The notes below the pieces were generated by a model that saw only the letters and a program-made list of their open reading frames with translations, did not search any database and was not told the DNA's origin. The translations under genes and the position numbers were made by a program. From NCBI GenBank assembly GCA_965247525.1, contig OZ252015.1, forward strand, positions 434,001 through 498,000: a stretch of DNA of 64,000 nucleotides, read 5' to 3'. Numbering within the stretch: the first letter of the stretch is position 1; every line of letters begins with the position of its first letter. The stretch comes from JAZKID01 sp965247525. GTDB taxonomy: Bacteria > Pseudomonadota > Alphaproteobacteria > Rhizobiales > UBA4765. Shown here one piece after another: positions 1 to 7,880 of the stretch.

Positions 1-2725
1 CGTGAATACGCGCTTGACGCAATAAAGCGTCTTCTTTTCGCTCCAAATGCTCGTCCACAACCTCTTCAGGGGCATTGGCAGCAAATTGCGGATTGGACAG
101 TTTGGCTTCGAGTTTGGCAAGATCGTCGGACAACTTGTCAGCCTCCTTGGCAAGACGTGCCCGCTCGGCCGCAAGATCAATAATGTCAGCCAATGGCAAA
201 GCTGCAACACTGTCGCCGACCAGAAAACGTGCTGCCTGTTTTGGCGGCTCAGCGACGAAAGTGATGCTGGAAAGACGGGCAAGGCGCTTTAAAAGAACCT
301 CGTGCTTTTGCGTAAACGATTTTGCATCCGGTGCACCGCCAATAAAAACCAGTGGGACGATCGCGCCGCCCGGCACATTCATTTCTGCGCGGAGCGCCCT
401 TACAGATGTAATGCAGTCAATTACCCAGTTGATTTCAAGGCGCGCATCATCATCAATAACGCTTTGCGTTTCTACCGCCGTTGGCCAATCGGCGAGGCAG
501 AGCAATGTTTCGCGTGCAGAGCCCGTCTTACCCGTTACCTGCCATAACTCTTCTGTAATGAATGGCGTAAAAGGATGAAGCAGTTTTAAAATCACGTCAT
601 AGACAAATGCGGCGGTCGCTTGCGTCTCTTTGCCAAGTGGATGTTCGTCCTGCAAAAGAGGTTTGGCAAATTCGACATACCAGTCGCAAAACGTATTCCA
701 AACAAAGCGATAAACGGCATTCGCCGCTTCGTTAAAGCGGTAATCTCCCAAAGCAAGTTCGACATCTACAACGACTTGAGAAAGCTCAGTGAGCAGCCAG
801 CGGTTGAGCGTGCCCTGTGCTTGCACAGGCGAAAACCCAGACGCGCGAATGCAGCCGTTCATAGACAGGAAACGTCCTGCATTCCATAATTTGGTGGTGA
901 AATTGCGATAACCTTCAATGCGCTGGTTCGACAGTTTGATGTCACGCCCCTGCACGGCAAGCGACGCCAATGTGAAGCGCAACGCATCAGTGCCGTACTG
1001 GTTCATAATATCGAGCGGATCAACGACATTGCCTTTTGACTTTGACATTTTCGCGCCGTGTTCATCACGCACAAGCGGATGCACGTAAACATCGCGAAAC
1101 GGCACTGTTTCCATGATAAACTCAGAGGCCATCATCATGCGGGCGACCCAAAAGAAAATGATGTCGAACCCTGTGATCAAAACATTTGTCGGGAAATAAC
1201 GTTTCAGATCAGCATTGTCTGCAGGCCAGCCCATCGTGCCCATCGGCCACAAGGCTGACGAGAACCATGTGTCGAGCACATCCTCGTCGCGGCGCAGATA
1301 GTCATTAAGAAATGCTTCGCGCTTTGCATCATCTGTCGCAATCGCACGTCCTTGCTCAGGGCTAATTTCGCCATTTTGGGTGTAATGCGCCAAAGCCTTT
1401 GCCGCGACCTCATCATCAGTGCGCGCCACAAAAATATGTCCGTCGGGACCATACCATGCCGGAATTTGGTGTCCCCACCACAACTGGCGAGAGACACACC
1501 ATGGCTCGATGTTTTCCATCCAGTGAAAAAACGTCTTTTCCCAAGCCTGCGGAACGAAACGGGTCACACCGGCACGCACAGCCGCAATGGCTTTTTCGGC
1601 CAAGGGCTTGACGTTGACATACCACTGCTCGGTCAGGCGCGGCTCAATAACGACATTTGAGCGATCCCCATGCGGAACCGTATGCACATGCGGTTCAATC
1701 TTTTCGATAAAACCCTGTTCTTCAAGCGCTGCGACAATGCGTTTGCGTGCTTCAAAACGCTCAAGCCCGTCATAATTGGACAAATGCGAAAGATCATGAT
1801 GCTCGGTGGTTATTTTGCCAGCGGCATCAATGACGCTGATCTGCTCAAGCTGATGGCGCTTGCCAACTTCGAAATCGTTGAAATCATGGGCAGGCGTAAT
1901 CTTGACGGCGCCGCTGCCTTTTTCCGGATCCGAATAGTCATCGGCAATAATCGGAATGGCGCGGTTGACCAAGGGCACGACCACTTTCTGGCCGATCAGT
2001 TCCTTGTATCGCTCATCATCGGGATGTACGGCAATAGCGACATCGCCCAGCATTGTTTCTGGCCGTGTTGTTGCAATGACAATGCTGCGGCTGTCATCGC
2101 CCGCGAACGGATAACGGATATAAGTCAGCTTGCCTTTGACCTCGACCTGCTGCACTTCCAGATCGGAAATTGCGGTCTGGAATTTTGGATCCCAGTTCAC
2201 AAGGCGCTTGTCTTTGTAGAGTAAACCCTCTTCATGCAGACGAACAAAAAACTCAGTCACACCGCGGCATAGGCCTTCGTCCATTGTGAAACGCGCACGC
2301 GACCAGTCGCACGATGCCCCGAGCCGTTTCAACTGGTTGAAAATCAGGCCGCCCGATTCGTCTTTCCACTTCCAGATTTCAGCAACGAACGCCTCGCGCC
2401 CCATTGCCTGGCGTGTCGTTTTATTTTCGGCATAAATTTTGCGCTCGACAACCATCTGCGTTGCAATACCGGCATGGTCCATTCCCGGCTGCCACAGCAC
2501 ATCTTTGCCGCGCATACGCTCATAGCGGCATAAAATATCCTGAAGCGTATTGTTCAGTGCGTGACCCATGTGCAAAGAGCCGGTAACATTCGGCGGTGGA
2601 ATGACAATGCTGAACGGCTCAGCGTCTTTCCGGTCCGCGCGCCCTGCTTTGAACGCGTCTGCGCTGTCCCATGCCGCACTGATGCGCGGTTCGGCTTCCG
2701 CCGGATTGAAATTTTTTTCCCACAT
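1..2725 (-). CDS. valS: Valyl-tRNA synthetase (3' end cut by window edge)
   Basis: Class I aminoacyl-tRNA synthetase that charges tRNA-Val in the cytoplasm. The frame is open from an ATG at 2725 to the window edge, so about 908 residues are visible and the stop lies outside. The class I signatures are clear: PPPNVTG at residues 43-49 followed by HMGH at 52-55, and KMSKSKG at about 559-565. The last visible part is rich in Lys, Glu, Ala and Leu, as expected for the C-terminal coiled-coil arm of bacterial ValRS. The start MWEKNFNPAE is typical of alphaproteobacterial ValRS. Downstream genes on other genomes often include popZ, tolC and pcm, which also lie next to it here, although an unrelated AT-rich gene is inserted between valS and popZ. 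Confidence 0.97.
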   Translation of the reverse strand, partial: MWEKNFNPAEAEPRISAAWDSADAFKAGRADRKDAEPFSIVIPPPNVTGSLHMGHALNNTLQDILCRYERMRGKDVLWQPGMDHAGIATQMVVERKIYAENKTTRQAMGREAFVAEIWKWKDESGGLIFNQLKRLGASCDWSRARFTMDEGLCRGVTEFFVRLHEEGLLYKDKRLVNWDPKFQTAISDLEVQQVEVKGKLTYIRYPFAGDDSRSIVIATTRPETMLGDVAIAVHPDDERYKELIGQKVVVPLVNRAIPIIADDYSDPEKGSGAVKITPAHDFNDFEVGKRHQLEQISVIDAAGKITTEHHDLSHLSNYDGLERFEARKRIVAALEEQGFIEKIEPHVHTVPHGDRSNVVIEPRLTEQWYVNVKPLAEKAIAAVRAGVTRFVPQAWEKTFFHWMENIEPWCVSRQLWWGHQIPAWYGPDGHIFVARTDDEVAAKALAHYTQNGEISPEQGRAIATDDAKREAFLNDYLRRDEDVLDTWFSSALWPMGTMGWPADNADLKRYFPTNVLITGFDIIFFWVARMMMASEFIMETVPFRDVYVHPLVRDEHGAKMSKSKGNVVDPLDIMNQYGTDALRFTLASLAVQGRDIKLSNQRIEGYRNFTTKLWNAGRFLSMNGCIRASGFSPVQAQGTLNRWLLTELSQVVVDVELALGDYRFNEAANAVYRFVWNTFCDWYVEFAKPLLQDEHPLGKETQATAAFVYDVILKLLHPFTPFITEELWQVTGKTGSARETLLCLADWPTAVETQSVIDDDARLEINWVIDCITSVRALRAEMNVPGGAIVPLVFIGGAPDAKSFTQKHEVLLKRLARLSSITFVAEPPKQAARFLVGDSVAALPLADIIDLAAERARLAKEADKLSDDLAKLEAKLSNPQFAANAPEEVVDEHLERKEDALLRQARIH

Positions 2726-2810
2726 TATGTTTTCATCCGGCGCGCAGGGCATTTTGTCAATGGAACAGAAATGTGTATCAAAAAAAATGATAAGTAGACT
2801 TTGGAAAAAA

Positions 2811-2816
2811 TATAAT
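2811..2816 (+). promoter_or_regulatory. Candidate -10 element of the AT-rich orphan gene
   Basis: A perfect TATAAT lies in a very AT-rich stretch about 70 bases before the ATG of the orphan gene at 2884. No convincing -35 sits 16-18 bases upstream, so this is only a plausible promoter position. In such AT-rich DNA a chance match is quite possible. Confidence 0.3.
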
Positions 2817-2883
2817 ATAAATATGTATTCGTTGAGGTTAAAATTTATTATATTTAGTTCTAATTTTACAAAAGATAAAAATA

Positions 2884-3981
2884 ATGAACCAGACAGAAAA
2901 CGCTTCTAAAAAAATACTTTCTTATCAGCAAACTAATCTTCTTCAAAATGATACAGCTTTAAAGATAGCTTTTGGCTTTATTTTAGGCGGCGCAGCGATG
3001 GGATCAAATAAAATGATCTCAGAACTAAAGAAACATTATGAAGCGCTTGATACATTCAGCTTGTACTCTAAAACACGCACCCAAAAGTTGCCGAAGCTAA
3101 GTTGGATCCGCACAGGTGGAAACAACTCGAGTGTTCAGCGTACAGAGTTGGAGAAAAATTATAAAACAATTCTTTGGCAACAAGACCAAATTTCTAATTT
3201 GAAAAAAATGCCTGAAAATACGGTTTTTAAAGGATTTTCCTTCAAAGAAATAGAAACTAAAGCAGACAGACTTGCAGAAAGTAATTATCAAGTCAAAAAG
3301 CTTAAAAAAGATTTCGTCGATGATATCTCGTCCATTGTTTTGGCAGATCACTCTAGGCTTGTAGAAAAAGAAGTATTTAAAAACACATCTAAAAAAGCTG
3401 AAACTTTCTCACGCCTAAAGGGAGATTTTATAACTTTTCACTCAGAAGTGGCTTACACTTACAATACGCTAAAAAGTGGCAATCAATATTATCTTGCTAA
3501 GATTGGGCATGAGCCAGAAGATTATTTGAATACCTTAAAAAAACTTACAACAGAGCTTAATGGAACAAAGCCTTTGCCAAAAATTTTTGCCGTGCAATTT
3601 AACAATATCGAGAATTTGACAGATTTTGAAACTCACACAAACGCCTTTGAAACTTTAAGAAATTCTCCAAAATTTTCTGCATTTGACCTGAAAGATGTAG
3701 GGCATTGGAACTTGCTTAACCAAAATATTTCAAGTGTAGAAAAAAAGATTACCCCCCCGATAACAGGTAGTGTTGTCGATGCTCTCAAAACCATTCAGAA
3801 GACAGCCTTATTTGAATACAAATATGGAAATTACGTAAAATATGCTTCTGCTGCTTATAACAAAGTCAAGTTTGCTAAAAAAATATTACCATATTTAGGC
3901 GGAGCAATAATATTAGCAACAGCTTTGTACGCTGGAAAAAAAGTATGGGAAAACTATCAAAGTGATGGAAATATGCTTTAA
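2884..3981 (+). CDS. AT-rich orphan protein with membrane segments at both ends
   Basis: I do not recognise this 365-residue protein. A hydrophobic stretch near residues 25-40 (AFGFILGGAAMG) and a clearer C-terminal transmembrane helix near residues 335-352 (LPYLGGAIILATALYAGKK) bracket a long, charged, mostly helical Lys-, Asn- and Glu-rich middle. No enzymatic motif is visible. Codon use is strongly A/T-biased (many AAA, AAT, TTT, ATA), unlike valS and popZ on either side, which suggests recent acquisition or relaxed selection. It is transcribed alone, opposite to its neighbours, and interrupts an otherwise typical valS–popZ order. There is no good Shine-Dalgarno sequence (only 'aaaagataaaaata'), so the start is uncertain. 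A membrane-anchored structural or toxin-like role would be speculation. Confidence 0.8.
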   Translation: MNQTENASKKILSYQQTNLLQNDTALKIAFGFILGGAAMGSNKMISELKKHYEALDTFSLYSKTRTQKLPKLSWIRTGGNNSSVQRTELEKNYKTILWQQDQISNLKKMPENTVFKGFSFKEIETKADRLAESNYQVKKLKKDFVDDISSIVLADHSRLVEKEVFKNTSKKAETFSRLKGDFITFHSEVAYTYNTLKSGNQYYLAKIGHEPEDYLNTLKKLTTELNGTKPLPKIFAVQFNNIENLTDFETHTNAFETLRNSPKFSAFDLKDVGHWNLLNQNISSVEKKITPPITGSVVDALKTIQKTALFEYKYGNYVKYASAAYNKVKFAKKILPYLGGAIILATALYAGKKVWENYQSDGNML

Positions 3982-4004
3982 AGATTATAATAAAATAAAA
4001 AAAT

Positions 4005-4020
4005 GCCCGGCAAGCCGGGC
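4005..4020 (-). terminator. Rho-independent terminator, popZ side
   Basis: A perfect GC-rich hairpin (GCCCGG, loop CAAG overlapping the stem, CCGGGC). Read on the minus strand it is followed by ATTTTTTTATTTTATT, a classic T-run, so it mainly terminates the popZ transcript. It lies 24 bases after the stop of the plus-strand orphan and may slow that transcript too, but lacks a T-run in that direction. Confidence 0.75.
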
Positions 4021-4061
4021 AAAGTTGACAGGAATACGTTTGAAAGACGTTCACCTCTAAT

Positions 4062-4131
4062 ATTAAGCCCGGCGTCCGCCTGTTTTTATTAAGCCCGGCG
4101 TCCGCCTGTTTTATTAAGCTCGGCGTCCGCC
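4062..4131. repeat. Three tandem copies of the popZ 3' end
   Basis: A 19-base unit (attaagcccggcgtccgcc) occurs at 4062-4080, 4088-4106 and 4113-4131, with spacers of 7 and 6 bases (tgttttt, tgtttt). The rightmost copy, with one C-to-T change, carries the last five codons and stop of popZ (GRRA-stop). The other two lie downstream of that stop as untranslated echoes. This looks like a small tandem duplication of the gene end. Confidence 0.85.
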
Positions 4132-4773
4132 TCGTGCGACGCGCTCAATTTCATCACGTACGACACGCTCAACCAGTGATGGCAGATTGTCATCGAGCCA
4201 CTGTTTTAAAAGCGGTTTGAGCATATCTTTTGTCAGGTCTTCGATGGTGCGCGGTTCTGATGAGAAAATGGCACTGGCCAGAGAGTTAAACGCAGCTGAA
4301 ACAGCCGTGTCAGTGTGCGCGGACACAAGGCCTGAAGACTGCGGATAAGAGGGTGTCTGATAGGCCGAAGGTTGTGGTGGTTGATAAGTCTGGGCTGGCG
4401 GTGTGTAAGCCTGTGATGGCACGGGCTGTGGTCGGATCTGCGGCGCAGGTCTGTTCACTGTTTCATTCCATTCATTGTTCTGGTTTTGCGCGGCGGGTGC
4501 CGGCGCTGGGATATCAAAATCCACGTCGTCCATATCGACATGGGCAACGGGGCGCGCGGGAATATTCACGGGCGCTGTATCTTCTTCGCTCGACAGGTCA
4601 AGAACATCGTCATCGCTGTGGCTGTCTTCGTCCGGCTCATCTGGCAAAGGCTGTGCAATAAACTCACCGGTCTTAGCACCCGCCTGCGCCGGATCTTCAT
4701 CAGCGATAATCCGGCGTATTGATGCCAGAATATCTTCCATGGACGGTTCTGCCGCGAAATTACCTTTTGCCAT
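4114..4773 (-). CDS. popZ: Polar organizing protein PopZ (DUF2497)
   Basis: PopZ forms a self-assembled polar matrix that anchors the chromosome origin through ParB and recruits cell-cycle regulators in alphaproteobacteria. The N-terminal recruitment helix is visible at residues 10-25 (SMEDILASIRRIIADE). A long Pro-, Gln- and acid-rich linker (about 25-155) follows, and the C-terminal oligomerisation helices (about 170-215) contain DLTKDMLKPLLKQWLDDNLP and LVERVVRDEIERVARG. I chose the ATG at 4773 rather than one nine codons upstream because AGAGGG sits just before it; this gives 219 residues. It is followed by a T-run terminator and by tandem echoes of its own 3' end. The neighbours tolC and pcm fit the usual alphaproteobacterial order. 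Confidence 0.93.
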   Translation of the reverse strand: MAKGNFAAEPSMEDILASIRRIIADEDPAQAGAKTGEFIAQPLPDEPDEDSHSDDDVLDLSSEEDTAPVNIPARPVAHVDMDDVDFDIPAPAPAAQNQNNEWNETVNRPAPQIRPQPVPSQAYTPPAQTYQPPQPSAYQTPSYPQSSGLVSAHTDTAVSAAFNSLASAIFSSEPRTIEDLTKDMLKPLLKQWLDDNLPSLVERVVRDEIERVARGGRRA

Positions 4774-4914
4774 GGTCCCTCTACTCACTTGAAACGACAC
4801 CTTAGCCTAACACATTGGCCAGAGACATATTCAAGCGCGATTTAGGTCGATTCGTCCATAAAAAGCGGTGGGTAAGCGGTAAACTTTTAGAGAGAGATGA
4901 GGAAAAGCCCAGAC

Positions 4915-6327
4915 TTACTGGCCTTCAGGCGTGCGCAGGCCAAACCACTTATCACGAACCTGTTCATAATGCAGGGTAGGATCGTGGGTTTCAACTTTTA
5001 GGCTTAACTGCTGCGCGTTGAGCCGCCCAACCGCGCCCAGCAGCGCATAGGCCGCGACAACGCGGTCACGTTGCGCTGTGATGCCCGTGACCTGTGCATC
5101 AAGATATTCCTGCTCAGCATTCAAAGCATCCAGAATGGTCCGCTGGCCGACTTTCGCCTCTTCGCGGACGCCTGTCAGCGCAAGCTGGTCTGCGCTTGTC
5201 AGGGCTGTGGTTGCCTCCACCTGCGCCCGCGCCGCATCGAGATTGCCCCAGTTCGCAACAATCAAAGCGCGGATCTGGTCTCTGACATTATCAACTTGCA
5301 GACGACGCTGATTGACCAATTCTTTGCCTTGTCGCACCTGCGATGAGGCAATGCCGCCATCATAGATTGGTATTGTGACGCGGCCAATAACAGAGGCCGT
5401 ATCCACGCGGGTCTGACCTGGAACAGCGACGACAGCGCCGCCGCCCGCACCGCCGCCCGTAAAATTCGACGATGTATCAAACCTGCGACTGACCGTGCCT
5501 TCCAATGTGACTGTGGGCAGTAGTAGTCCTTCGGCAATGTTGATCGCGAAAGCGGCGCTGTCGATCCCATAGGTCGCCGAGCGAATCTGTGGGTGTTCAT
5601 CGGAGCCCACTTCAAGGGCTTTTTCCAACGTTTTTGGCAATAGTCGGTCGACTGAATCGGCTCCGGAAAGGCGATAAGGGTCGCGGCCAACAAAACGCCG
5701 GAAATTAGCGCGGCTGGCATTGAGCTGCGCCCGTGCTGCGGCAAGCTGAGCTTTGGCCAAACTTTCGCGCGCGCGTGCCTGTGCCGTGTCGGTTCGCGTC
5801 AGTTCGCCGGCATCAAAGCGCGCCTGTGTGCTACGAACCTGTTCCCCAATCACAGTAATGAAATTTTGGCGCAGCTCCAGAAGTGCGCTATCGCGCACGA
5901 CATCCATATAGGACGTCACAGCGAGAAGAAGCACATCCTGTTCCGTTGTGCGCAGCAATTCGCGGCTGACAAGAACATCCGCCTCAGCGCGGCGTACAGT
6001 GCTTTCCGTGCGGTTGCCGTCATAAAGGGTCTGATCGGCCGTAAGGCTGGCACCGCCGGGTATGCCAGTCGTGTTCGATTTGTAAGTCGGAGAATCAATC
6101 GTGCGGGACTGATAGCCCGCATCCAGTTCAAAATTGATTTTAGGGCGCTTACCTGACAGCGCCTGCGGCAGATTTTCATCGCTGACGCGCAAGGCCGCGC
6201 GCGCCGTGTTGAGCTGTGGGCTGCCTTCATAAGCTTGCGAAAGCGCATCACGAAGCGTTTGCGCATGGCTGATCTGCCCAAAGCAGACGAGCAATAAAAC
6301 AGACAGCACAACGCGCAGCGATGACAT
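4915..6327 (-). CDS. tolC: TolC-family outer membrane efflux/secretion channel
   Basis: Outer membrane trimeric channel that works with periplasmic adaptors and inner membrane pumps for type I secretion or drug efflux. The mature protein shows two outer-membrane-efflux repeats with long helical segments (for example residues 130-210 and 330-440), including 'GYQSRT' early on and the 'YDGN.TES' and 'IYDGGIASSQVRQ' motifs typical of the family. The signal peptide begins at the ATG at 6327 (MSSLRVVLSVLLLVCFGQISHA, cleavage before QT), giving 470 residues. An upstream in-frame ATG would put a non-hydrophobic extension before the signal, so I rejected it. It lies between pcm and popZ. A candidate partner is the EmrAB-type pair at 13-15.7 kb, but that link is inference. 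Confidence 0.93.
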   Translation of the reverse strand: MSSLRVVLSVLLLVCFGQISHAQTLRDALSQAYEGSPQLNTARAALRVSDENLPQALSGKRPKINFELDAGYQSRTIDSPTYKSNTTGIPGGASLTADQTLYDGNRTESTVRRAEADVLVSRELLRTTEQDVLLLAVTSYMDVVRDSALLELRQNFITVIGEQVRSTQARFDAGELTRTDTAQARARESLAKAQLAAARAQLNASRANFRRFVGRDPYRLSGADSVDRLLPKTLEKALEVGSDEHPQIRSATYGIDSAAFAINIAEGLLLPTVTLEGTVSRRFDTSSNFTGGGAGGGAVVAVPGQTRVDTASVIGRVTIPIYDGGIASSQVRQGKELVNQRRLQVDNVRDQIRALIVANWGNLDAARAQVEATTALTSADQLALTGVREEAKVGQRTILDALNAEQEYLDAQVTGITAQRDRVVAAYALLGAVGRLNAQQLSLKVETHDPTLHYEQVRDKWFGLRTPEGQ

Positions 6328-6441
6328 TAAAAACGAATCCCGAAGCGGCACTCGCCGCTCTTTCCTACAATTCCCTGATAAAGGCGACCATAACGGCTGA
6401 AGACATAAAGACAAGCACAGCCATGCAACACTTTGTAAGGA

Positions 6442-7092
6442 TTACACCGCAAATTTAAAAGAAGGCGCTGCGCCAAATTCTTTCAGCGAGGGAACGCCAA
6501 GGTCAAAAACACCCCGGCCTGAAAGGCCGTTATCCGTGTTGGCATACAGCGTTGCGCGGGCGGAGCGGCCTGCCCCTGTCACAGCGATAAGCCGACCCTT
6601 GCCAGTTAATTGCAACGAAAATTCGTTTGGAATATTTTCAACCGCGCCTTCGATGATGATTACGTCATAAAGACCGCCGTCGATAAAGCCGGCCACAATA
6701 GACCCTGCTAAAACCCGCGCATTCTCAGGTAATAGATCCGTATTCGCAGCCGCCAATGAGGCGTCGCTTTCAATGCCGATGACGCTATGAGCCAGTTGCG
6801 CGATCAGCACCGTTGAATAACCGGTGGCGCAAGCCACATCCAGAACATGGTCGTCAGGCGTAATTGTTGCCAACTGCAGCAGGCGCGCCAAAGACGCTGG
6901 CGCCAGCATAAAGCGGTCGCTTCCTGCAAAATGAATGTCACGGTCAAGATAAGCTAGCGATTTAAGTGTTTCAGGCAGATATGCTTCGCGTGGCACTGCA
7001 CCAAAAGCGGCCAGCACACGCTGGCCGGTCACATCAACCGTTCGCAGCTGTGTTTCAACCATTGTTGTGCGAAGGCGATCAAATCCGGTCAT
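6442..7092 (-). CDS. pcm: Protein-L-isoaspartate O-methyltransferase family
   Basis: SAM-dependent methyltransferase of the PCMT family, which repairs isoaspartyl residues by carboxyl methylation. The 216-residue protein shows the SAM-binding glycine-containing motif around residues 82-92 (VLDVACATGYSTVLIAQLA) and an acidic post-motif ending near 'VIGIESDASL'. The alphaproteobacterial form is a divergent, short version often annotated simply as PCMT-like. It sits upstream of tolC on the same strand with about 110 bases between, as in many relatives. The exact substrate is not certain because this subgroup lacks strong conservation in the classical 'GDG..G' region. Confidence 0.88.
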   Translation of the reverse strand: MTGFDRLRTTMVETQLRTVDVTGQRVLAAFGAVPREAYLPETLKSLAYLDRDIHFAGSDRFMLAPASLARLLQLATITPDDHVLDVACATGYSTVLIAQLAHSVIGIESDASLAAANTDLLPENARVLAGSIVAGFIDGGLYDVIIIEGAVENIPNEFSLQLTGKGRLIAVTGAGRSARATLYANTDNGLSGRGVFDLGVPSLKEFGAAPSFKFAV

Positions 7093-7111
7093 GATGTTCT
7101 CTGGAAAAATC

Positions 7112-7185
7112 TGGAGGCCTCGCCCGGAATTGAACCGGGGTACGCGGATTTGCAGTCCGCTACGTCACCACTCCGCCACGAGGCC
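7112..7185 (-). tRNA. tRNA-Cys (GCA)
   Basis: The minus strand folds into a standard cloverleaf. The acceptor stem is GGCCTCG/CGAGGCC, the anticodon loop CTGCAAA has GCA, and the T-arm GGTTCAATTCC is followed by discriminator T and an encoded CCA. It lies just upstream of pcm. Confidence 0.96.
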
Positions 7186-7357
7186 TTGAAGCGCATCTGT
7201 ATACGTGCTGTTTTGTGGCCTGCCAAGTGGGCAACCGCGTAAGTCGCTTGTCCTTGTTGTCACGAAAAAGTCTTAGTTGATCCTCGTTTTCGCGTAACTT
7301 TAATGCAAAACACCACGAATGACCTGATAGACACACTGCTTACAAGGATCCCACGCC

Positions 7358-7831
7358 ATGAACCGTCGCTCTTTCCTTTCTCTTTTCGGCATCAGTACCG
7401 CACTTTTTCTATCACCCTTGCGACATGTCGCGTTTGCTGTCGAAAAACTCGTGAAATCTGATGCGGAGTGGAAAAAACAGCTACCCACAGATCAATATGT
7501 CATTTTACGGCAGGAAGGGACTGAGCGGCCTTATTCCTCAGCTTTAAATGAAGAGAAGCGCAAAGGCGTGTTTTCATGCGTCGGCTGCGCGCTTCCGCTT
7601 TTTGACAGCGCAACCAAGTTCGATAGTGGCACCGGATGGCCCAGCTTTTTTGATATGAAGAGCGGAGCGCTGGAGACCAAAACGGATTCGACACTTGGTA
7701 TGACACGCGTTGAATATCATTGCGCGCGCTGTGGTGGCCATCATGGGCATATCTTTAATGACGGGCCCAAGCCTACAGGCCTGCGCTATTGTAGCAATGG
7801 CGCGGTTTTGAAATTTACACCTGCAGCCTAA
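7358..7831 (+). CDS. msrB: Exported methionine-R-sulfoxide reductase B
   Basis: Reduces methionine-R-sulfoxide in oxidised proteins. All family landmarks are visible: zinc Cys pairs CVGC (74-77) and CARC (122-125), GTGWPSF (91-97), HHGHIFNDGP (128-137) and catalytic Cys145 in RYCSNG. Unlike ordinary cytoplasmic MsrB, the first about 28 residues form an export signal with a twin-arginine start (NRRSFLSLFG) and a hydrophobic stretch ending at AFA. The enzyme should therefore act in the periplasm, possibly folded with zinc before Tat export. The gene is 49 bases ahead of a DipZ-like thiol reductase on the same strand, a likely electron source. The ATG at 7358 is preceded by AAGGATCC. Confidence 0.95.
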   Translation: MNRRSFLSLFGISTALFLSPLRHVAFAVEKLVKSDAEWKKQLPTDQYVILRQEGTERPYSSALNEEKRKGVFSCVGCALPLFDSATKFDSGTGWPSFFDMKSGALETKTDSTLGMTRVEYHCARCGGHHGHIFNDGPKPTGLRYCSNGAVLKFTPAA

Positions 7832-7880
7832 ACCATAATTTTTTGTAGCAAAACGCCGTCAAAAAGATCAAGGATCTGAC

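Noticed and set aside
1..2725. Many open plus-strand frames over valS
   Set aside because: All are antisense shadows of valS, which carries continuous catalytic motifs on the minus strand.
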